Source: Deltaproteobacteria bacterium (GTDB lineage Bacteria; Desulfobacterota; GWC2-55-46; S146-70). From it: DNA of 6,611 bases. The DNA lies in the NCBI GenBank assembly GCA_015492395.1, contig WGFD01000273.1, forward strand, positions 1-6,611. Reading direction: 5' to 3'. The notes under the pieces are model-generated. The model saw only the letters and a list, made by a program, of their open reading frames with translations. It did no database searches and was not told the DNA's origin. Of the stretch, positions 1 to 4,993 are shown piece by piece; position 1 is the first letter of the stretch, and the number at the start of each line of letters is the position of its first letter. A program made the translations under genes and the position numbers.

Positions 1-355
1 CCTCACCCCATCCACCCGATGCTCCTTCCTCCTCCTCCCCACCAAAATCGAACCCTTCACCGCCGGAGCGTTCGTCTTCTCCAAGGCTACTTTCTTCCCC
101 CTCACTAAAATCGAATCCGTCGGCCTCTGCTCCGGCCTTCTCTTCAGCGGTGGACGCCTCCTCTCTTCCCTCCGTTTCCGGCCCCTCACCGCCTGTGTCC
201 GCAGCCAAGTCCCCGGACTCCTCTTCAGTATACTCGGGAGATTTAACCACAAATACATTTTGACATTTTGTGCACTTAACCTTCACGCCGCGACCTTTGA
301 TCTTCGACTCATCAAGGCGGAACTTGGAACTACAACTGTCACACTGTATAATCAT
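1..355 (-). CDS. MJ0042-type zinc-ribbon protein, N-terminal part (runs off left edge)
   Basis: Reading leftward from the ATG at 355-353 gives 118 codons with no stop before the window edge, so the C-terminus is missing. Residues 1-37 form a zinc ribbon of the MJ0042/zinc_ribbon_5 kind: Cys5-x2-Cys8 and Cys28-x2-Cys31, with the typical FRLDESKIKGRGVKVKC between and around them. From about residue 40 the chain becomes low-complexity and acidic (Glu, Gly, Ser, Ala), with two GFDF tetrapeptides at residues 80-83 and 101-104. The start is supported by a GAGGT Shine-Dalgarno (complement of 360-364) four bases before the ATG. In related proteins this ribbon sits before a disordered linker and often a membrane segment or a DUF3426 domain. 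Whether that is so here cannot be seen. The specific role is unknown; metal binding and a regulatory or scaffold role are family-level inference. Confidence 0.85.
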   Translation of the reverse strand, partial: MIIQCDSCSSKFRLDESKIKGRGVKVKCTKCQNVFVVKSPEYTEEESGDLAADTGGEGPETEGREEASTAEEKAGAEADGFDFSEGEESSLGEDERSGGEGFDFGGEEEEGASGGWGE

Positions 356-390
356 AGGTACCTCACTTTACGTTTACAGCAACCAGCACA

Positions 391-418
391 ACTATATCAT
401 TTATCATATTTATCACAA
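391..418 (-). promoter_or_regulatory. Putative sigma-70 promoter for the zinc-ribbon gene
   Basis: On the minus strand TTGTGA (complement of 413-418) is followed after 16 bases by TATAGT (complement of 391-396), matching consensus at 4/6 and 5/6. Transcription would begin near 384, giving a leader of about 30 bases before the ATG at 355. The stretch also holds a GATAAAT repeat, so the AT-richness could produce box-like matches by chance. Confidence 0.4.
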
Positions 419-475
419 TTTGGGCCGGCTTTCAAGCAGATTGCACGACCATCAGACAATACATTCCACATAAAC

Positions 476-504
476 TTGACAGCCACTCAAAGTAATAATA
501 TGCT
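476..504 (+). promoter_or_regulatory. Putative sigma-70 promoter for the APH/kinase gene
   Basis: A perfect TTGACA at 476-481 is followed after 17 bases by TATGCT at 499-504 (4/6 to TATAAT). Transcription would start near 511, leaving a leader of about 95 bases before the TTG at 607. It is the best forward promoter I see in the divergent region. Confidence 0.45.
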
Positions 505-590
505 CACTATAGGCTCAACATGGAGTTGCCGGACATACCAAAGCACTGCACGTTACTAATTTACTATTCGACACATTAACATAATCACTT

Positions 591-595
591 AAGGA
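591..595 (+). promoter_or_regulatory. Ribosome binding site deciding the TTG start at 607
   Basis: AAGGA lies 11 bases before the TTG, and a second purine run AGGG (601-604) lies only 2 bases before it. The nearest upstream in-frame stop is TAA at 577-579, with no ATG or GTG between it and 607, so the TTG is the best start. Confidence 0.45.
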
Positions 596-606
596 AGAAA
601 AGGGCG

Positions 607-2163
607 TTGAAGATAGAGGCAACTGAAATAGTGAGCGCCCTGTCGAGACCGGCCGCTTACCCGGACAACCCTGCCGATGTAGAGTTGCGGCAGACCCATA
701 TTTCCTACCTCTTCTTCACACCCAACCTCGTCTACAAGATAAAGAAACCAGTCAACTTCGGGTTTCTTGACTTCACCACCCTTGAGAAGAGGCGTTTTTT
801 CTGCCACCAGGAGATAACACTTAACAGAAGGATGACGAACGATGTTTACCTCGATGTAGTCCCGATAAGTATAGGCAAGAATGGTATCACGGTATCCGGA
901 GAAGGAAAGACCATAGAGTACGCCGTAAAGATGAGGAGGCTACCGGAAGAGAGGATGCTGAGCACTATGATACTCGAAGGCACCGTATCTGAAGACATTA
1001 TCGAAGGTATCGGACGTTTCATTGCGTCATCTCATAAAAAGGCCGTTTCGAATGAGACGATATCGAGTTACGGTCGCCCAGAGGCTATCGGAAATAGCAC
1101 GGAGGAAAACTTCAAACAGACGGAAAGATTCATAGGCAGGACTATAAGTAAAAAGCAGTTCGACCGGATATCATCATATACCAGGGAGGTATTGGCCAGG
1201 AGAAAGAGACTATTCTCGGAAAGGGTCGGTCACTCCTTTATCCGGGACCTGCACGGAGATATACACTCCGAACATATATGCGTCACGGATGGGATACAGA
1301 TCTTCGACTGCATAGAGTTCAATGAACGGTTCAGATTCATAGACGTAGTTTCAGACATGGCCTTTCTTGCCATGGATCTGGACTTTTATAACAGGAATGA
1401 CTTATCAAAAGACTTTTCAGACACCTACTTCAAGAGCTCCGGAGACGAGGCCGGCAAGAGGTTGTTCGACTTTTACAGCTCATACAGGGCCTATGTTAGG
1501 GGAAAGGTGGAGAGCCTCAAGTCGGAGGAAGCCGAGGTCCCTGATGGGGAGAAGATGGGTTCGCTTATCCGGGCAAGACGATACTTTCACCTGGCATACC
1601 AATACGCGACCGGAGGTATCAGTCCTTTTATTGTAGTGGTATGCGGACTCGCAGGTACAGGGAAGACCACAGTCGCCAAGGGTCTTTCTACAGCGTTCGG
1701 CCTACCTTCGATATCATCGGACATCATAAGAAAAGAGCTGGCCGGGATCCCACTCCAGGAACACAGGTTGGAATATTTCGAAGAGGGGATATATTCGCGG
1801 GCGTTCACGGAAAGGACCTACAACAGACTCATAGACGAGGCATCGGCTTATCTAAGAAATGACAGGTCCGTAGTAGTGGACGCAACATTCTCCAGGAAAC
1901 GTCACATGGAAGCCATCATATCAAAGGCATCCGGCACCGGTGCCACGGTACATATAGTACAATGTACCGCCCCGGAGGGGACCGTAGAAAGGCGCCTCAG
2001 GGAGAGGGAAGAGAGAGGCAACACCGTATCCGATGGAAGATGGGCCATCTACCTGGATCAGAGGAAAACCTATGAAGAACCGAAGGAGCCTCACTTGACC
2101 GTGGATACATCTAAACCATTGGAAGAGATAGTGCTGCAGCTCCTTGGCGAGATTTTTGGTTGA
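607..2163 (+). CDS. Bifunctional APH-like phosphotransferase / P-loop kinase (COG2187-COG0645 type)
   Basis: This 518-residue cytosolic protein has two parts. Residues 1 to about 340 resemble the COG2187 branch of the aminoglycoside phosphotransferase-like fold. The catalytic-loop motif HGDIHSEHI is at 216-224, followed by IFDCIEF at 232-238, where Asp234 fits the metal-binding Asp. The position usually held by Asn in HGDxxxxN is His223. Residues 341-518 are a P-loop kinase-like domain: Walker A GLAGTGKTT at 347-355, SSDIIRKEL at 370-378, a VVVDATF strand at 422-428 with Asp425, and an Arg-rich lid ERRLREREER at 461-470. The length and domain order match proteins usually annotated as bifunctional aminoglycoside phosphotransferase/ATP-binding protein. 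Their substrate is unknown, and the name should not be read as antibiotic resistance. Start codon is TTG at 607. It is transcribed divergently from the zinc-ribbon gene; queC lies 264 bases downstream. Confidence 0.88.
   Translation: MKIEATEIVSALSRPAAYPDNPADVELRQTHISYLFFTPNLVYKIKKPVNFGFLDFTTLEKRRFFCHQEITLNRRMTNDVYLDVVPISIGKNGITVSGEGKTIEYAVKMRRLPEERMLSTMILEGTVSEDIIEGIGRFIASSHKKAVSNETISSYGRPEAIGNSTEENFKQTERFIGRTISKKQFDRISSYTREVLARRKRLFSERVGHSFIRDLHGDIHSEHICVTDGIQIFDCIEFNERFRFIDVVSDMAFLAMDLDFYNRNDLSKDFSDTYFKSSGDEAGKRLFDFYSSYRAYVRGKVESLKSEEAEVPDGEKMGSLIRARRYFHLAYQYATGGISPFIVVVCGLAGTGKTTVAKGLSTAFGLPSISSDIIRKELAGIPLQEHRLEYFEEGIYSRAFTERTYNRLIDEASAYLRNDRSVVVDATFSRKRHMEAIISKASGTGATVHIVQCTAPEGTVERRLREREERGNTVSDGRWAIYLDQRKTYEEPKEPHLTVDTSKPLEEIVLQLLGEIFG
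2107..2122 (+). repeat. 16-bp direct repeat, copy 1 (end of APH/kinase gene)
   Basis: ACATCTAAACCATTGG encodes TSKPL inside the kinase C-terminus (VDTSKPLEE). The same 16 bases recur at 2443-2458, in the same codon phase, 336 bases (112 codons) away. Confidence 0.9.
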
Positions 2164-2165
2164 GT

Positions 2166-2180
2166 CATATAGCATATATG
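2166..2180 (+). other. AT-rich hairpin just after the APH/kinase stop
   Basis: CATATA (2166-2171) and TATATG (2175-2180) can pair as a 6-bp stem with a GCA loop, three bases after the stop codon. The stem is A/T except at its base and no T-run follows directly, so it is a poor intrinsic terminator. It may be incidental. Confidence 0.2.
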
Positions 2181-2182
2181 TG

Positions 2183-2193
2183 GTTTAATATTT
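2183..2193 (+). repeat. 11-bp AT-rich repeat, copy 1
   Basis: GTTTAATATTT here recurs at 2418-2428, directly over the queC start. Each copy is followed by GTTACC (2207-2212 and 2430-2435), though at different distances. An AT-rich 11-mer can match by chance. Confidence 0.5.
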
Positions 2194-2257
2194 GAATAAC
2201 TTTGCAGTTACCGGAAAGCATCCATGGCGTTATATCTGATGAAGGTCTGATTTACTC

Positions 2258-2395
2258 ATGGGTTACCTGAACGATGATCTTTTTTCATCCATCCTGAAAT
2301 TTGCTCGGATACCGGACCTGTTACAGACCGGGAAGGAAGCGATACCGTATAGGATTATGGGAGCCGGAGACCACCCGACCGGTCCGGACCTGTAA
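2258..2395 (+). CDS. Possible 45-residue ORF between kinase gene and queC
   Basis: An ATG at 2258 opens 45 codons ending at TAA 2393-2395. The peptide begins MGYLNDDLFSSILKFARIPD and ends GAGDHPTGPDL. It is soluble-looking, with no membrane segment or cysteine pattern. Codon choice (CTG, ATC, GAC, ACC, CCG) resembles the neighbouring genes more than random AT-rich spacer does. The only Shine-Dalgarno candidate is GAAGG at 2241-2245, 12 bases before the ATG, which is long. The in-frame upstream stop is at 2240-2242. I do not recognise the peptide. It may be a small gene, the remnant of a longer one, or chance. Confidence 0.3.
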   Translation: MGYLNDDLFSSILKFARIPDLLQTGKEAIPYRIMGAGDHPTGPDL

Positions 2396-2417
2396 AGGGA
2401 AAATCTATCCGCAGGTA

Positions 2418-2428
2418 GTTTAATATTT
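2418..2428 (+). repeat. 11-bp AT-rich repeat, copy 2 (at queC start)
   Basis: Second GTTTAATATTT, ending on the first base of the queC TTG start codon and followed by GTTACC at 2430-2435. It matches the copy at 2183-2193. Confidence 0.5.
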
Positions 2429-3129
2429 TGTTACCAAGTGACACATCTAAACCATTGGCCGTTGTCCTCTTGAGCGGCGGTATGGACAGCTGCGTTGCGG
2501 CGGCAATAGCACGCCGGGACAACAGGGTGGCCTTTCTTCACATACGTTACGGTCAGCGGACGGCAAAGAGGGAACTCAAGGCCTTCACCGACATTGCCGA
2601 CTTCTACGAAGCGGACCTGCGACTTGTCGTAAGCCTAGACTATCTGAAGGAGATAGGCGGCTCAGCCCTGACCGATGAAAGGTTGATCGTCCCCCTGCAT
2701 ACTGAAGGGCCGGAGGTTCAAACTAGAGGGATACCTGAAACATATGTTCCATTCAGAAACGCCCACCTTTTGTCCATTGCGGTCTCATGGGGAGAGACAA
2801 TAGGCGCGACCAGGATATATATCGGTGCGGTAGAGGAGGACAGCTCTGGGTACCCTGACTGCAGAGAGGTGTTCTACAGGGCCTTTAATAAAGCTGTGAA
2901 GGCTGGAACAAAACCCGAAACCAGGCTAGAGATAGTCACTCCTCTCATATATATGAAAAAGGCCGGTATCGTAAGAAAGGGTATTGAACTCGGCGCGCCC
3001 CTGCACCTCACATGGTCATGCTACAAAGACGGCGAAATTGCCTGCGGTAAGTGTGACTCTTGCCTATTGAGACTTAAGGGTTTCAAAGGGGCAGGTGCGA
3101 AAGACACACTCCCATACCATCAACCATAA
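2428..3129 (+). CDS. queC: 7-cyano-7-deazaguanine synthase QueC
   Basis: QueC converts 7-carboxy-7-deazaguanine to preQ0 using ATP and ammonia, a cytosolic step of queuosine synthesis. The 233-residue product has the ATP-pyrophosphatase loop SGGMDS at 16-21, PFRNAHLLSIA at 108-118, the family signature SGYPDCR at 140-146, and a zinc site of Cys198, Cys206, Cys209 and Cys212 (WSC...CGKCDSC). Length is normal for the family. The TTG at 2428 is the only conventional start after the in-frame TAG at 2416-2418, apart from a second TTG at 2455 that would give MAVVLLSGG. Family members usually begin a few residues before AVVLLSGG, so either is possible. There is no strong Shine-Dalgarno: AGG at 2413-2415 lies 12 bases before 2428, and 2455 has none. 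The leading DTSKPL is shared with the end of the upstream kinase through a 16-bp repeat. A small gene follows after 15 bases. Confidence 0.95.
   Translation: MLPSDTSKPLAVVLLSGGMDSCVAAAIARRDNRVAFLHIRYGQRTAKRELKAFTDIADFYEADLRLVVSLDYLKEIGGSALTDERLIVPLHTEGPEVQTRGIPETYVPFRNAHLLSIAVSWGETIGATRIYIGAVEEDSSGYPDCREVFYRAFNKAVKAGTKPETRLEIVTPLIYMKKAGIVRKGIELGAPLHLTWSCYKDGEIACGKCDSCLLRLKGFKGAGAKDTLPYHQP
2443..2458 (+). repeat. 16-bp direct repeat, copy 2 (start of queC)
   Basis: ACATCTAAACCATTGG identical to 2107-2122. Here it encodes TSKPL at residues 6-10 of QueC, ahead of the conserved AVVLLSGGMDS core. QueC proteins do not normally carry this peptide, whereas it suits the tail of a P-loop kinase. Confidence 0.9.
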
Positions 3130-3131
3130 GA

Positions 3132-3137
3132 AAGGAG
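3132..3137 (+). promoter_or_regulatory. Strong ribosome binding site for the small acidic gene
   Basis: AAGGAG, within AAAGGAGAG at 3131-3139, sits 7 bases before the ATG at 3145. It is the main evidence that the short ORF is translated, and it begins just after the queC stop. Confidence 0.7.
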
Positions 3138-3144
3138 AGATCCA

Positions 3145-3282
3145 ATGACATTCATTGAGTACCTTAAGCAGAAAAAAGAGATCGAGGCCGATGAAGCGGA
3201 GCTTATGGACCTTATGGACGAATACTATGATGAATACAAGGAGTACCTTCTCGGTATCACCGACGGGTGCGGCACACAATAG
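3145..3282 (+). CDS. Small acidic protein, 45 residues, unknown function
   Basis: The ATG at 3145 opens 45 codons ending at TAG 3280-3282. I do not recognise the product. It is strongly acidic (13 Asp/Glu against 4 Lys, no Arg) and rich in Tyr, with five between residues 6 and 34, four of them in the block DEYYDEYKEYL (25-35). The pattern suggests one or two amphipathic helices. There is a single Cys42 in the tail TDGCGTQ. There is no signal peptide or membrane segment. A near-ideal ribosome binding site at proper spacing and codon use like its neighbours support translation. It begins 15 bases after the queC stop on the same strand, so the two are probably co-transcribed and perhaps translationally coupled. 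A link to queuosine metabolism would rest on adjacency alone. Confidence 0.7.
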   Translation: MTFIEYLKQKKEIEADEAELMDLMDEYYDEYKEYLLGITDGCGTQ

Positions 3283-3360
3283 CGCCGGAACGCCCCTCTA
3301 AGGACGGAAGAGACTTATATACAGGCAGGAATCTGTAATCTGTAAGTAGTTGAACCGGAA

Positions 3361-3798
3361 CTATCTCGCTTCGAAGATATGCAGTTCCACGGTCTCAAGC
3401 ACGGGATAGGGGTAGTTGGTTCCCTCAAGAGCCTTTATTCTGATACCCTTGATCCTCCCCGCTGATACTATCTCCATGCCGCTCCTGTATACGAAGGGAT
3501 CGAGATAATCGGCCACATCGATAAGGAACCTGTTGTCTTTCATCGTCGCGCCCTGTACTCTTCCTCTTTGGTCCAAAGGTGCGTTCAAGACCTCTATTAC
3601 TGTCCGTCCGTTAATGTCTTTTATGGATACGATGATGCCACCCCATATTACCTTAGTGCCTATATATTCGTCCGGTGACTCCCTCACCAGCGCCGGAGTT
3701 ACAGTTCTGTCCACGTCCTTGCTGTTCTTCAGCGATATGACGCCGGCGCAGCCGGCTGCACTAATCAGTACAACCACCATAAGCATAAACAGTCTCAT
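3361..3798 (-). CDS. Slp-family outer-membrane lipoprotein
   Basis: The 145-residue product begins MRLFMLMVVVLISAAGC, a short lipoprotein signal with Cys17 as the acylation site. Ala at position -3 of the lipobox is less common than Leu. The mature part carries Slp (PF03843) hallmarks: VIWGGIIVSIKD at about 49-60, TVIEVLNAPLD around 65-75, RFLIDVADYLDPFVY at about 89-103, and YPYPVLE near 128-134. Slp proteins are small lipoproteins of the Gram-negative outer membrane, in E. coli linked to starvation and stationary phase. The role here is unknown. It is slightly shorter than the E. coli protein. No Shine-Dalgarno precedes the ATG at 3798; the promoter placement suggests a leaderless mRNA. It is convergent with the queC-side genes (78 bases away) and divergent from dgt (33 bases between start codons). 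Confidence 0.87.
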   Translation of the reverse strand: MRLFMLMVVVLISAAGCAGVISLKNSKDVDRTVTPALVRESPDEYIGTKVIWGGIIVSIKDINGRTVIEVLNAPLDQRGRVQGATMKDNRFLIDVADYLDPFVYRSGMEIVSAGRIKGIRIKALEGTNYPYPVLETVELHIFEAR

Positions 3799-3804
3799 AA
3801 GGAC

Positions 3805-3832
3805 ATTATATCTTGTCAGAGGAGGTTTTCAA
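3805..3832 (-). promoter_or_regulatory. Near-consensus sigma-70 promoter for slp, implying a leaderless mRNA
   Basis: On the minus strand TTGAAA (complement of 3827-3832, 5/6) is followed after 16 bases by a perfect TATAAT (complement of 3805-3810). The -10 box ends six bases before the slp ATG at 3798, so transcription starting the usual 6-8 bases downstream would begin at or next to the start codon. The same DNA holds the Shine-Dalgarno of dgt on the other strand, and its -35 box touches the first base of the dgt ATG. Confidence 0.6.
3820..3826 (+). promoter_or_regulatory. Ribosome binding site of dgt
   Basis: A full AGGAGGT lies five bases before the ATG at 3832, fixing the start. It is embedded in the spacer of the oppositely directed slp promoter. 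Confidence 0.8.
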
Positions 3833-4986
3833 TGGTTAAGTTATATTCTTCCGTAGACAGAGAGGCGGACAGTCTCGCCCCATATGCAACGAAGAGCCGG
3901 GATTCGATGGGCAGACGATACAGGGAGGAGGAGCATCCGTTCAGGTCGGCCTTTCAGCGGGACAGGGACAGAATAATCCACTGTAACGCCTTCAGGAGAC
4001 TTGAATACAAGACACAGGTCTTTGTATACCACGAAGGAGATCATTACAGAACGAGACTCACCCACACTATCGAAGTCGCGCAGATATCAAGAACCATAGC
4101 CAAGGCACTGGGTATCAATGAAGAACTTTCCGAGGCAATAGCACTCGCGCATGATCTGGGACACCCGCCATTCGGCCATAAGGGCGAAGAGGAGCTGAGC
4201 CGCCTGATGGAGGGGCATGGAGGCTTCGAGCACAATCTCCATTCACTGAGGATACTCGAATACATAGAGCGGAGATATCCCGGCTTTAAAGGACTGAACC
4301 TGACGTGGGAGGTTCGGGAGGGGATAGCAAAGCACTCCTCGGAACACGACCATCCTGGAATTATAGATGAGTATGAGCCTGACAAGGCCCCGTCGTTGGA
4401 GGCACAGATCGTGGATATAGCGGATGAGATAGCCTACAACAACCATGACATAGACGACGGTCTCTCATCCGAGATGATAGATATTGAACTGTTGGATGAT
4501 ATAGAGATATGGAAGGAGAATCATGAAAAGGTCAAAGAGGCCTTCCCCGCCGAGGACTTCAAGGTGCTGAAGTCCCAGACGATAATAAGCATTATAAACC
4601 AGCAAGTAACGGACCTGGTAACTGAGATTATGAGGAGAATAGAAGAGTATAAGCTGCGCTGTGCAGACGATGTAAGGAGTACCGGCCATACGATAGCACG
4701 CTTCAGCAGTGAAATGGACAGGAAGAACCGGGAACTCAAGAGGTTTTTAAGAAAAAACCTATACAGCCACTACCGGGTCATAAGGATGGCGGATAAGGCC
4801 AATCGCATCATAAGGAGCCTGTTCGGTGTCTACTCCAGAGAACCACGGCTTCTCCCTCCCCACATATACGACTCCATAAAAGAGTCGGGAAAGGAGAGGG
4901 TAATATGTGACTATATAGCCGGGATGACCGACAGGTTCGCGCTTGAAGAGTACAAGAAACTCTTTGACCCCTTCGAACGAGTATGA
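3832..4986 (+). CDS. dgt: dGTPase-like HD-domain triphosphohydrolase
   Basis: The 384-residue product belongs to the deoxyguanosine triphosphate triphosphohydrolase family, which splits dNTPs (classically dGTP) into a deoxynucleoside and triphosphate. Visible motifs are HPFRSAFQRDRDRIIHCNAF at 35-54, RRLEYKTQVF at 55-64, and RTRLTHTIEV at 73-82 with metal-ligand candidate His78. AHDLGHPPFGH at 106-116 supplies His107 and Asp108, FEHN is at 132-135, and ADEIAYNNHDIDDG at 197-210 carries Asp198 as the likely fourth metal ligand. All HD-site residues appear intact. The length fits the shorter dGTPase-like subfamily rather than the roughly 500-residue E. coli Dgt, so substrate range may differ from strict dGTP. 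No forward promoter is obvious; one would have to lie inside the antisense slp gene, or transcription could come from the queC side. It ends 7 bases from the stop of convergent polX. Confidence 0.93.
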   Translation: MVKLYSSVDREADSLAPYATKSRDSMGRRYREEEHPFRSAFQRDRDRIIHCNAFRRLEYKTQVFVYHEGDHYRTRLTHTIEVAQISRTIAKALGINEELSEAIALAHDLGHPPFGHKGEEELSRLMEGHGGFEHNLHSLRILEYIERRYPGFKGLNLTWEVREGIAKHSSEHDHPGIIDEYEPDKAPSLEAQIVDIADEIAYNNHDIDDGLSSEMIDIELLDDIEIWKENHEKVKEAFPAEDFKVLKSQTIISIINQQVTDLVTEIMRRIEEYKLRCADDVRSTGHTIARFSSEMDRKNRELKRFLRKNLYSHYRVIRMADKANRIIRSLFGVYSREPRLLPPHIYDSIKESGKERVICDYIAGMTDRFALEEYKKLFDPFERV

Positions 4987-4993
4987 GAAGAAA

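Noticed and set aside
260..559. Forward 99-codon ORF across the zinc-ribbon gene start and the divergent spacer
   Set aside because: It is antisense to a clear zinc-ribbon start and runs through promoter-like AT-rich DNA; the peptide has no domain pattern and no good ribosome binding site.
607..2163. Aminoglycoside resistance gene
   Set aside because: The COG2187-type domain fused to a P-loop kinase is a broadly distributed uncharacterised family and not a known resistance enzyme.
2271..2290. T-run at 2280-2285 as an intrinsic terminator
   Set aside because: No stable GC-rich hairpin lies directly before the T-run.
2396..2427. preQ1 riboswitch ahead of queC
   Set aside because: I looked for the compact preQ1-I hairpin with C-rich loop and A-rich tail and do not see it in 2164-2427. 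preQ1-II and -III layouts were not recognisable either.
2043..2442. Decayed second copy of the kinase 3' end just before queC
   Set aside because: Beyond the 16-bp repeat there are short matches (AGGAAAACCTAT versus GGGAAAATCTAT, ACCGTAT in both), but an ungapped comparison at the 336-base offset shows no sustained similarity, so only the 16-bp repeat is claimed.
3533..3856. Forward 107-codon ORF opposite slp
   Set aside because: Shadow of the slp gene, whose lipoprotein signal and family motifs are clear on the minus strand.
2428..4986. QueC plus dGTPase as part of a 7-deazaguanine DNA-modification or nucleotide-depletion defence island
   Set aside because: QueC shows the normal housekeeping motifs, no dpd-type DNA-modification genes or nucleases are present, and no mobile-element genes flank the locus. 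Co-occurrence looks incidental.
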